From positions 62,001 through 126,000 of the forward strand of contig NZ_VMOA01000001.1 of the NCBI RefSeq assembly GCF_020662345.1: a stretch of DNA of 64,000 bases, read 5' to 3'. This DNA comes from Methylobacterium sp. W2 (GTDB lineage: Bacteria > Pseudomonadota > Alphaproteobacteria > Rhizobiales > Beijerinckiaceae). Below the pieces are notes generated by a model that did not search any database, was not told where the DNA came from, and saw only the letters and a list, made by a program, of their open reading frames with translations. The translations under genes and the position numbers were made by a program. Shown here in pieces: positions 29,286-36,572 of this stretch (within the stretch, counting starts at the first letter, position 1; each line of letters begins with the position of its first letter).

Positions 29286-30832
29286 CGTCTCTGCGCACCC
29301 TCCGCTTCGTCCTCGGTGACCAGCTTCACCGGCGCGTCTCCTCCCTCACCGATCTCGACCCGCACTCCGATATCGTACTCATGGTGGAGGTGCGGGACGA
29401 GGCGACCTATGTCCGCCACCACAAGCAGAAGATCGCCTTCCTGTTCGCGGCCATGCGCCATTTCGCGGCCGATCTGGAGGCCGAGGGCGTCACCGTCGAT
29501 TACGTGCGCCTCGACGCGCCGGGTAACACCGACTCGTTCACCGGCGAACTCCAACGGGCGGTCGCGCGGCACGAACCCGATGGAATCGTCGTCACCGAGC
29601 CCGGCGAGTGGCGCGTCTGGGAGATGATGCAGGGCTGGCGCGATGACCTGTCGATGCCCGTCGAGATCCGAGAGGATAACCGGTTCCTCTGCCCGCGCGC
29701 GGATTTCGCGCGCTGGGCCGAGGGACGACATGCCTTGCGGATGGAGACCTTCTATCGCGGCATGAGGAAGCGCACCGGCCTGTTGATGAAGGACGGCGAG
29801 CCGGTGGGCGGCCAGTGGAACTTCGACCACGACAACCGCAAGAAGCTGCCGCGGGGGCACAGTTCCCCGGAACGCCCCGGTTTTGCGCCCGACGCGATCA
29901 CGTCCGAGGTCATCGCCCTCGTATCGGACCGCTTTGCCGACCATTTCGGGGATCTCGACGCTTTCCGCTGGCCGGTGACGCGTCGTGACGCCCTCACCGC
30001 CCTGAAGCATTTCCTGGACGAGTGCCTGCCGCAATTCGGCGATTACCAGGATGCGATGAAGACGGGCGCGCCCTTCCTTTACCATGCCCTCCTCTCACCC
30101 GCGCTCAATGCGGGCCTGCTTACGGCGGAAGAGGTCTGCCGGGCGGCGGCCCGCGCCTATGACGAGGGTGCGGCCCCCCTCAACTGCGTCGAAGGCTTCA
30201 TCCGTCAGATCCTTGGATGGCGCGAATACGTCCGGGGACTCTACTGGGCCAGGATGCCGGCCTACGCCGAGACCAACGTCCTTGCCGCCAAGCGCGACCT
30301 GCCGTGGTTCTACTGGTCGGGCGAGACGCGCATGAACTGCCTCGCGCAATGCGTTGCCGATACCCGCACCCATGCCTACGCCCATCACATCCAGCGGCTG
30401 ATGGTGACGGGCAACTTCGCCCTGCTGGCCGGGCTCGAACCGGCGCAGGTGGAGGAATGGTATCTCGTCGTCTATGCCGATGCCTACGATTGGGTGGAAC
30501 TGCCCAATGTCCACGGCATGGTCCTGTGGGCGGATGGCGGCGTTATGGGCTCGAAGCCGTATGCGGCTTCCGGCGCCTACATCAACCGGATGTCGGATTA
30601 CTGCCGGGACTGCACCTACGATGTGGCGGCGAAAGCCGGCGAGGGCGCCTGTCCGTTCAACTACCTCTACTGGAATTTCCTCATCGAGAATGCGGAGCGC
30701 CTGGCAGGAAACCCAAGGCTGGCCATGCCCTACCGTACCCTCGACGGGTTGGGAGAGCGCCGAAGGGCCGAGATCACGGCCGATGCCGCACGCTTCCTGG
30801 ACGGGCCGGAAATGCGCTCGGCCCCGCCCTGA
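29282..30832 (+). CDS. FeS-type (6-4) photolyase / cryptochrome, PhrB family
   Basis: A 516-residue flavoprotein of the bacterial FeS-BCP class, which repairs (6-4) photoproducts or acts as a light sensor. The N-terminal antenna domain begins 'LRFVLGDQLHRRVSSL'; the FAD-binding helical domain includes 'FIRQILGWREYVRGLYW' and 'HHIQRLMVTGNFALLAGL'. Four cysteines at 353, 441, 444 and 457 have the spacing of the [4Fe-4S] ligands of this class. It starts at GTG, coupled to the SDR. Its last 64 bases are duplicated at 32287-32350 next to a methyltransferase insertion. Confidence 0.93.
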   Translation: MTSLRTLRFVLGDQLHRRVSSLTDLDPHSDIVLMVEVRDEATYVRHHKQKIAFLFAAMRHFAADLEAEGVTVDYVRLDAPGNTDSFTGELQRAVARHEPDGIVVTEPGEWRVWEMMQGWRDDLSMPVEIREDNRFLCPRADFARWAEGRHALRMETFYRGMRKRTGLLMKDGEPVGGQWNFDHDNRKKLPRGHSSPERPGFAPDAITSEVIALVSDRFADHFGDLDAFRWPVTRRDALTALKHFLDECLPQFGDYQDAMKTGAPFLYHALLSPALNAGLLTAEEVCRAAARAYDEGAAPLNCVEGFIRQILGWREYVRGLYWARMPAYAETNVLAAKRDLPWFYWSGETRMNCLAQCVADTRTHAYAHHIQRLMVTGNFALLAGLEPAQVEEWYLVVYADAYDWVELPNVHGMVLWADGGVMGSKPYAASGAYINRMSDYCRDCTYDVAAKAGEGACPFNYLYWNFLIENAERLAGNPRLAMPYRTLDGLGERRRAEITADAARFLDGPEMRSAPP

Positions 30833-31000
30833 ATCTTACCAGGGCTGCCAGACACCGAGGGCGACGTAGGGGCTTCCCCCGCCATCGGTTTCGGTCTGGT
30901 AGCCGAGGGATGCTCGGAAGCTCACGTCGCCGATGCGGAAATCGGTGGCGTGGACACCGATCCCGAGCTTGGAATAGCCGGTCCCATCCACGTAGAGGGC
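30769..31000. repeat. 232-bp direct repeat, left copy
   Basis: Covers the last 64 bases of the photolyase gene and 165 bases of a bcsS 3' end. It matches 32287-32518 over its whole length with four substitutions that I counted by eye. The left copy completes the intact photolyase gene, the right copy completes the intact bcsS, and an AT-rich methyltransferase segment lies between. Confidence 0.95.
30836..31000 (-). pseudogene. Truncated 3' fragment of bcsS
   Basis: The reverse strand encodes the last 54 codons of BcsS ('STKLGIGVHATDFRIGDVSF'-like region through 'VTLSVWQPW') followed by TAA, where the intact gene has TGA. The 5' part is missing: homology stops at 31000. It is a by-product of the duplication and is not expected to be expressed. 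Confidence 0.88.
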
Positions 31001-32286
31001 TGTTTTTGGAGACCCCAGGGCGACTTATGCCGATGGAATCTCTGGATCTGTTCCTTCCGCTTTAATCGTCCGATTTTGGCCTGAGCGAGGAGGCTTTTGG
31101 TGCACAGATGGTGAAATTTCGATCTATTCAAATAAAAGCAGTGTAATTATCTTCTAAATGTGAAATGCTACGTGCAGATAATAGACAGTTACTTAAATCA
31201 TCGACCATTCGTTTTTGCGAAAAGCGATAATATCTTGCCCCCAACCCTGTTCCTCAAACGCGATGACTTTTGCGAAAGGCAGACGCTGAATTTTTCGGAA
31301 AACCCATTCTGGTGACGATAATGACACTCCGAACTCAGGATAGTTCTTATCGTATGGCTGATAGGCAAAGCCTGTTTTCACGTACTGGGCATATAACGAT
31401 CGCCCATCAATTATCTCGCCGTAAATAGTTGGGTAATCCTTCAAGAGCAGGGCGTTAACGCGTCCGTGGATCGTCGCAACGAGAACACCTCCAGGCTTAA
31501 GAGCATTAATGGTCATTTCAAGGAAGCGATCCCACTGCCACTCATCAAAATGAGTCAGAAGTGATCCCGTGAAAATCAGATCGGCGTCGCCGGGGATCTG
31601 CATCTCCAGGCGAGGATGAGCTTGAATGGGCGTGGCACCAAATCTCTCGGTAGTGAACTCAAGGGCATGGCCGTCAGTCTCGACTGCAAAAAGTTCCGCC
31701 TCTGGCCACTCATGCTTGAACCAGCGTAGGGCGCGACCGTACCCGCTCGGAAAGTCAATGATCCTAGCTGGTGATTGACCGTCTAGGAAATTTTTGCATT
31801 TTAGCATCGCATTTCGGCCAATGCGAAAATATTCGTCGTCGCCTTTATCGTCGCGCATAGTATCGCGAGGCGATATTTCTTTAATAAAAACTTTATTAAC
31901 CAGCGCGTTATTCATGATAATTTCCTAAGATGGCCTGTTTCTGAAGAGATATTCGGGCTTTAAATTTGACTTTATTCTGTCATGATATGTTTTAAATATT
32001 AACTGAACAATAGATTTAAATGCCTGCAATACGCCGCTCCGTCCCATGAGTTTGCTGGGCTTTCAGCTGTTCTCTAGCGCAAGGCGGCCAAGAGGTGCAA
32101 TCTGCCAAGCAGATTCAGTTGTGTCTTTGTGAATGGAGAGGAAGCATATGGCTCTACCTGGTTGCGCCAACATCAGGGTAGGCTCGTGTTTCGCTCGGCT
32201 CGCTCAGGCGCAATGCAATTAAGCGCCGCGGTGCTGCCTTGCCAATTGCAGTTTTCTTCGCTGTCTGCGAACGGGTCGCGACGAAG
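31001..32286. other. AT-rich inserted segment carrying a methyltransferase gene
   Basis: 1286 bases of markedly lower GC than the flanks, bounded exactly by the two 232-bp direct repeats. It contains one good gene (31193-31915, minus). At 31001-31192 there is a short sequence beginning TGTTTTTGGAGACCCCAG that could be a relic of an insertion sequence end, but I cannot name it. At 31916-32286 there is AT-rich DNA with no convincing gene; a plus-strand frame at 32129-32350 is chimeric with the photolyase fragment. Confidence 0.8.
31193..31915 (-). CDS. Class I SAM-dependent methyltransferase in an acquired segment
   Basis: A 240-residue methyltransferase. Motif I reads 'ARIIDFPSGYGRALRWF' (an unusual F-P-S-G-Y-G version of the glycine-rich loop), 'AELFAVETDGHALEF' supplies the acidic SAM ligand, and 'ADLIFTGSLLTHFDEWQWD' and 'NALKPGGVLVATIHG' follow. 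This layout is seen in methyltransferases near glycan or secondary-metabolite genes. The ATG has an AGGAA site. Codon use is AT-rich (many AAA, ATT, TTT codons), unlike its neighbours, indicating horizontal gain. The substrate is unknown. Confidence 0.85.
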   Translation of the reverse strand: MNNALVNKVFIKEISPRDTMRDDKGDDEYFRIGRNAMLKCKNFLDGQSPARIIDFPSGYGRALRWFKHEWPEAELFAVETDGHALEFTTERFGATPIQAHPRLEMQIPGDADLIFTGSLLTHFDEWQWDRFLEMTINALKPGGVLVATIHGRVNALLLKDYPTIYGEIIDGRSLYAQYVKTGFAYQPYDKNYPEFGVSLSSPEWVFRKIQRLPFAKVIAFEEQGWGQDIIAFRKNEWSMI

Positions 32287-32350
32287 CGAGATCACGGCCG
32301 ATGCCGCACGCTTCCTGGACGGGCCGGAAATGCGCTCGGCCCCGCCCTGA
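32287..32350 (+). pseudogene. 3' fragment of the photolyase gene
   Basis: Encodes the last 20 residues of the photolyase (through 'ARFLDGPEMRSAPP') and its TGA. No upstream photolyase sequence is attached, so it is a non-functional remnant from the duplication. Confidence 0.9.
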
Positions 32351-32518
32351 ATCTCACCAGGGCTGCCAGACACTGAGGGTGACGTAGGGGCTTCCCCCGC
32401 CATCGGTTTCGGTCTGGTAGCCGAGGGATGCTCGGAAGCTCACGTCGCCGATGCGGAAGTCGGTGGCGTGGACACCGATCCCGAGCTTGGAATAGCCGGT
32501 CCCATCCACGTAGAGGGC
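32287..32518. repeat. 232-bp direct repeat, right copy
   Basis: Second copy of the sequence at 30769-31000, with equal length and four differences. It begins with the terminal 64 bases of the photolyase gene (now a fragment) and runs into the 3' part of the intact bcsS. Confidence 0.95.
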
Positions 32519-33049
32519 AGCCTCCGGGCCGAGATAGGCACCGAGCACGTCGTAACCCCAGGCAAGGCGGACCCAAGCGCTCTGGCGCGTCGAGCCGAGG
32601 ATTGCTGTGGCGGTTAGGAGCGTTTCCTCCGTCGGCCGCGCCCAGACCTCTCCGTGGAGCCTGATGCCGTACTGGGCGGGCAGCACCATTGTGCCGAGGA
32701 CGTTCCGCTCCACCTCCATGCTTCCCTCGGGTCCGGCGAAGGCGGCGACGACGCCCCAATCGTGGAACCATTGGTATCCGGCGAGCACCGCGCCGAGGGC
32801 CGTCAGACGGGTTTGACCCGTGGAGACGCCCCGTATCGACGGACCACGCTCGACTCTCGCGCCGGCGCCACCACTGGCCAGGATGGCGAAACCGTCCCGA
32901 TCATGCCCGTCGAACGTGATCTTCGCGCCACCCGTGATGAAGGACGACGCTCCGGCATCGAGACTGCCGAAGATCAAAGCCGAGACCGAGCCCTCTTCCG
33001 CTCGGGCCGAGCCGAAGACGACGCCAAGGCAGAGGGTGGCACAGCACAT
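32354..33049 (-). CDS. bcsS: Cellulose biosynthesis protein BcsS
   Basis: A 231-residue secreted protein of the alphaproteobacterial BcsS family, probably an outer-membrane beta-barrel-like component linked to cellulose or other polysaccharide export. A signal peptide is visible (MCCATLCLGVVFGSARA, then EEG). Beta-rich repeats include 'KITFDGHDRDGFAILASGGAGARVE' and 'GYQTETDGGGSPYVTLSVWQPW'. The frame is open upstream to 33112, so a longer start is possible, but the signal sequence favours 33049. Its 3' 165 bases are duplicated at 30836-31000. No other bcs genes are present, though exoD is adjacent. Confidence 0.82.
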   Translation of the reverse strand: MCCATLCLGVVFGSARAEEGSVSALIFGSLDAGASSFITGGAKITFDGHDRDGFAILASGGAGARVERGPSIRGVSTGQTRLTALGAVLAGYQWFHDWGVVAAFAGPEGSMEVERNVLGTMVLPAQYGIRLHGEVWARPTEETLLTATAILGSTRQSAWVRLAWGYDVLGAYLGPEAALYVDGTGYSKLGIGVHATDFRIGDVSFRASLGYQTETDGGGSPYVTLSVWQPW

Positions 33050-33443
33050 GAGTGTCGGATGACCCGAATGCAGTGATCGTATCGTCGATCTCGCCGGTCC
33101 TCCCACGTCCATTCATGCCCCGTCTGGCCAAGGGGCGAGTGTACGGTCTCGTATGGGAAGTTGTACTGTCGAATCAAAATTAGACTGTGGGTAGTGCGCC
33201 AATGCGACCCGCCCGTATCCGTAATGGCCAATAGTCATGTCATCAGCCGTTGTCGTGACACGTCAGGATGTATCGTTCTAACCTGAGATATGGGGCATGC
33301 AGGCAGCAGCCGCTGGCGTGGATGGACCGTGCTCGCGACGGCGGACCCGCGATGCCGCATGGAGGCCGGCGCTGATTCGGTTGGCGTTGGGCGGGGACTA
33401 GGATAGAGCCCGCGGCAGGACCGTCGCCAAAGGCCGAGTTTTC
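33050..33443. other. Divergent intergenic region bcsS / exoD
   Basis: 394 bases between divergent genes. The middle (about 33140-33290) is richer in A and T than the surroundings and presumably carries both promoters, but I could not assign elements with confidence. No gene or RNA is recognised. Confidence 0.4.
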
Positions 33444-34046
33444 TTGTCACCAGCTGCTCGAACGTCCGAAGTTCTCACGGTGCTCGCGGCACAGGAGACG
33501 GATCGCTTGACCATCGGCGACATCGTCGCGGTGCTGAAGGACCGTGCCTTCGCGCTGCTCGTCGTCATTCTCGGCCTGCCGAATTGCTTGCCAATGCCGC
33601 CGCCGATCCCGCTCGTCTGCGGCCTGCTGCTGCTGCTCGTGGCCGTGCAGATCACGGCAGGGATGTCGTCGCCATGGTTGCCGCGTGCACTCCTGCGTCG
33701 CTCGATCGCTCGGAGCGACGTGGAGCGGGCCGCCAAGCGCGCGGTGCCGCTGCTCCGGCGACTCGAGCGCTGGTCGCGCCCGCGCATGAGTCTGTTCGAA
33801 ACCGGGCTCGGCCTGCGGACGGTGGGGCTGATCCTCCTTACACTGTCCCTGGCTCTGGTCGTGGCGGCGCCCCTGGTGGGGCAGATTCCCCTCGGTTTGG
33901 CGATCTGCCTCGTCGGCCTCGGCCTCGTCGAGCGGGATGGGCTGCTCGTCGTCATGGGGCTCGGCGTCGGTGCGATCGGCGTGCTTTTGAACGCCGGCTT
34001 CGTCTACGCCATCGTCTCGGGCCTCATGAGCCTGTTCAACCTGTAG
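33444..34046 (+). CDS. ExoD-family exopolysaccharide synthesis membrane protein
   Basis: A 200-residue membrane protein of the ExoD family, required in rhizobia for normal exopolysaccharide and alkaline tolerance by an unknown mechanism. The family pattern is 'RLTIGDIVAVLKDRAFALLVVILGLPNCLPMPPPIP' and 'RPRMSLFETGLGLRTVGLILL'. Four to five hydrophobic segments are visible. It starts at TTG with a weak site, and no better in-frame ATG lies upstream. It is convergent with znuB, three bases apart. Confidence 0.85.
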   Translation: MSPAARTSEVLTVLAAQETDRLTIGDIVAVLKDRAFALLVVILGLPNCLPMPPPIPLVCGLLLLLVAVQITAGMSSPWLPRALLRRSIARSDVERAAKRAVPLLRRLERWSRPRMSLFETGLGLRTVGLILLTLSLALVVAAPLVGQIPLGLAICLVGLGLVERDGLLVVMGLGVGAIGVLLNAGFVYAIVSGLMSLFNL

Positions 34047-34049
34047 AAT

Positions 34050-34916
34050 TCAGCCTTCGAGGTGGCGCGGTCTGAACAGGCGCCAGACGAGGCCGCCCCT
34101 CGGTCCGAACAGGAGCGAGACGAGATAGAGGCTTCCCGCCGCCAGCACGATCGCAGGGCCCGTGGGCAGGTCGGCGCGATACGAGGCGGTGAGCCCAGCA
34201 AAGCTCGACACCATCGCCACCACCATTGCCATGGGGATCAGGCCCGACAGGTCGGCCGCCCAGAACCGCGCGGTGATCGCCGGCAGCAGCATCAGCCCCA
34301 CCGCGAGCAGCGTCCCGAGGGCCTGGAAGCCTCCCACGAGGTTCATCACCACGAGCCCGAGAAAGGCGTAATGCACCGGCCCGCCGGCACGGCTGACCGT
34401 GCGCAGGAACAGCGGGTCGACACATTCCATGACGAGGGGGCGGTAGAGCGCGGCAAGGGCGAACAGCGTCACGGTGGCGATCCCGCCGAGGAGCATGAGC
34501 GCCGGATCGTCGAGGGCCAGAACCGTCCCGAACAGGATGTGCAGGAGATCGATCTGGGAGCCGCGCAGGGAGACGAGCAGGACGCCGGCCGCCAGGGAGA
34601 TCAGATAGAAGGCGGCGAGACTCGCATCCTCCTTGATCGACGTCGTCCGGGTGACGATGCCGGCGAGCAGCGCGACGAACAGGCCGGCGGCGAGCCCGCC
34701 GATGGTCATCGCCGGTAGCGACAGGCCGGCGACCAGAAAGCCGACCGCGGCGCCGGGCAGGATCGCGTGGCTCATGGCGTCGCTCATCAGGCTCATGCGC
34801 CTCAGCATGAGGAAGACCCCCACCGGCGGGGCCGAGAGCGAGAGCGCGAAGCAGCCGGCCAGCGCCCGGCGCATGAAGCCGAACTCGATGAAGGGGCCGA
34901 ACAGAAGATCGATCAC
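34050..34916 (-). CDS. znuB: Zinc ABC transporter permease ZnuB
   Basis: A 288-residue inner-membrane permease of the ABC-3 (zinc/manganese) family with about eight helices. 'MRRALAGCFALSLSAPPVGVF' is the first membrane part; 'RRMSLMSDAMSHAILPGAAVGFL' and 'TRTTSIKEDASLAAFYLISLAAG' are the conserved family loops. Its start overlaps the znuC stop by four bases. With znuC it forms the membrane part of a zinc importer. The binding protein ZnuA is not encoded nearby. Confidence 0.93.
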   Translation of the reverse strand: MIDLLFGPFIEFGFMRRALAGCFALSLSAPPVGVFLMLRRMSLMSDAMSHAILPGAAVGFLVAGLSLPAMTIGGLAAGLFVALLAGIVTRTTSIKEDASLAAFYLISLAAGVLLVSLRGSQIDLLHILFGTVLALDDPALMLLGGIATVTLFALAALYRPLVMECVDPLFLRTVSRAGGPVHYAFLGLVVMNLVGGFQALGTLLAVGLMLLPAITARFWAADLSGLIPMAMVVAMVSSFAGLTASYRADLPTGPAIVLAAGSLYLVSLLFGPRGGLVWRLFRPRHLEG

Positions 34917-35791
34917 GCGGCGTGTCCGTGGTCGTGTCGATGATCGTGGGCGTGACCATGGGAATGGTCATGATCCTGGGCGTGCCGGTGCTCGCCGCCG
35001 GAAGGGGGCGGTGCGTGATGATGGCCCTCGCCGCGCCCGCAAATGGCGGCGTCCTCGTCCCAGGCCTCGGACAGGGCCTGGGCGCGCGCGAGATTTTCCC
35101 GGGTCAGCACCGTCTCCGTGGCGCCCCAAGCCACCGGCTCGCGAGCCAGAAGCAGCGTCGTCGGAAAATGCGCCTTGACCTGGTGCAAATCGTGAAGGGC
35201 GGCAACGATGGTGCGGCCCTCCGCATGCCATCCGCGGATCAGGGTGATCAGGTCGGCGGTGGTACGTCCGTCGATCCCGGTGAACGGCTCGTCGAGGAGG
35301 ATGATGCGGGCGTCCTGCACGATGAGACGCGCGAACAGGGCGCGCTGGAACTGGCCGCCCGACAGGGTGCCGATCAGCCGATCCTCGAAACCGAGGAGAC
35401 CTACCGCCGAGAGGGCGCTGACCAGCGTTCGGCGGTCGGGGAGCGCGCTGCGCCAGAAGCCGAGGCGGCGCCAGCGTCCCATCGCCACGAGGTCGAGGAC
35501 GCTCAGGGGAAAGCTGCGGTCGATCTCGCCGGCCTGGGGCAGGTAGGCGATGGCATCGGCGCCGCCGGGCCGGTCGATCCGGCCGTCGAGGCAGCGGATC
35601 TCTCCGATGATTCCTTTGAGCAGGGTCGATTTGCCGGCGCCGTTGGGTCCGACGAGGGCCATGAGGGCTCCGGCGGGGATCGTCCCGTCCAAGTGATGCA
35701 CGGCGGGATGTCGGTCGTAGCCGAGCGTCAATCCACGCAACGCGATGGCGCCGGGCTGAACGGGGGCTTGCCCCGCGAGGGCGTGTGTCAT
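34913..35791 (-). CDS. znuC: Zinc ABC transporter ATPase ZnuC with His-rich tail
   Basis: A 292-residue ATPase. Walker A GPNGAGKS is at residues 48-55, signature LSGGQ at 143-147, Walker B 'DARIILLDEPFTGID' follows, and the switch histidine is in 'VAALHDLHQV'. The last 40 or so residues are very rich in His and Asp (HDHSHGHAHDHRHDHGHAA), a likely zinc-binding sensor or buffer. The ATG at 35791 follows the small membrane protein gene by two bases. It is divergent from zur and presumably Zur-repressed through the palindrome at 35990. Confidence 0.95.
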   Translation of the reverse strand: MTHALAGQAPVQPGAIALRGLTLGYDRHPAVHHLDGTIPAGALMALVGPNGAGKSTLLKGIIGEIRCLDGRIDRPGGADAIAYLPQAGEIDRSFPLSVLDLVAMGRWRRLGFWRSALPDRRTLVSALSAVGLLGFEDRLIGTLSGGQFQRALFARLIVQDARIILLDEPFTGIDGRTTADLITLIRGWHAEGRTIVAALHDLHQVKAHFPTTLLLAREPVAWGATETVLTRENLARAQALSEAWDEDAAICGRGEGHHHAPPPSGGEHRHAQDHDHSHGHAHDHRHDHGHAA

Positions 35792-35793
35792 CG

Positions 35794-35925
35794 TTATGCC
35801 ATGGCCCAGAAGATCGCCCCCCAGACCAGCCCGGACAGGATCGCGGCGATGATTATTCGTGAGGCGGCGCCGGCCTGGAACAGGGAACGACGGGGGGAGG
35901 GTTTGATCTGGGGAGGACGCGTCAC
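35794..35925 (-). CDS. Small single-span membrane protein in the zinc operon
   Basis: A 43-residue open frame starting at GTG: VTRPPQIKPSPRRSLFQAGA, then a hydrophobic helix 'SRIIIAAILSGLVWGAIFWAMA'. It lies directly before znuC on the same strand and ends two bases from the znuC ATG. The basic, proline-rich N-terminus followed by one clean membrane helix looks like a genuine small protein that could modulate the transporter. I do not recognise a named family, and its existence is inferred from composition and placement. Confidence 0.55.
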   Translation of the reverse strand: MTRPPQIKPSPRRSLFQAGAASRIIIAAILSGLVWGAIFWAMA

Positions 35926-35989
35926 AGCGGTTCGGGTACCAGGAAGGGGCGGAATTGTCCGAACGGGAGCGGCGAACTATCTCTGGTGC

Positions 35990-36012
35990 TGATACACTGT
36001 AACATCGCATCA
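35990..36012. promoter_or_regulatory. Candidate Zur operator between zur and znuC operon
   Basis: TGATACACTGT-A-ACATCGCATCA is a 23-base imperfect palindrome (eight of eleven pairs match) containing the GTAACATC core seen in alphaproteobacterial Zur boxes. It lies in the divergent region between zur and the znu operon, where it could control both. The assignment is by symmetry and place. Confidence 0.55.
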
Positions 36013-36058
36013 GTTCAACGTGCCGGACCACATCGACCGGCGATCAGGGGAGGATGGC

Positions 36059-36553
36059 GTGCACGACCATAGTGCCGTCCACGATCACGGCGCCTGCTGT
36101 GGCAACGCCACGGACGCGCTCGCGCGCGCGGAGCGTCTCTGCGCCGAGCGTGATCTGCAATTCACGCGGCTGCGGCGGGACGTCCTCGAAGCGGTAGCGA
36201 CCGAGTCCAAGCCGCTGGGCGCCTACGACATTGCGGAGCGGCTCAGCGGTCAGGGGCGTCGGGTCGCAGCCGTCTCGGTCTACCGCGCCCTCGACTTTCT
36301 CACGGAAAACGGTCTCGTCCACCGTATTGCCAGCCGCAACGCTTTCGTCTCCTGCGGGCACCAGCATGGCGAGGGGGTCGGCCTCGTTTTCCTGATCTGC
36401 CGCACATGCGGCAGCATCGACGAGACGACCTCACCGGAGGTGGACGACCAGCTCGACAAAACCTTGGCGAAAGCCGGCTTCAAACCGTCGAGCCGGATCC
36501 TCGAAGTGGAGGGCGAATGCGGCGCCTGCCTCGGCCACGAACGGAACCCGTAG
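36059..36553 (+). CDS. zur: Fur-family zinc uptake regulator Zur
   Basis: A 164-residue metalloregulator. The winged helix reads 'LQFTRLRRDVLEAVATESKPLGAYDIAERL'; 'VAAVSVYRALDFLTENGLVHR' is the recognition region. Metal ligands include 'SCGHQHGEGVGLVFLICRTCG' and the last C-x2-C ('GECGACLGH'), forming the structural zinc site. The N-terminus is His-rich (HDHSAVHDHGACC). The GTG at 36059 is preferred because GGGGAGG precedes it by five bases; an in-frame GTG at 36020 is possible. Divergent position from znuC supports Zur rather than Fur. Confidence 0.92.
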   Translation: MHDHSAVHDHGACCGNATDALARAERLCAERDLQFTRLRRDVLEAVATESKPLGAYDIAERLSGQGRRVAAVSVYRALDFLTENGLVHRIASRNAFVSCGHQHGEGVGLVFLICRTCGSIDETTSPEVDDQLDKTLAKAGFKPSSRILEVEGECGACLGHERNP

Positions 36554-36572
36554 GAGAGCCGGTGCGAAAGGC

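Noticed and set aside
32129..32350. 73-codon plus-strand frame ending in photolyase-like residues
   Set aside because: Chimera between non-coding insert DNA and the duplicated 3' end of the photolyase gene; only the last part is homologous and it is a remnant.
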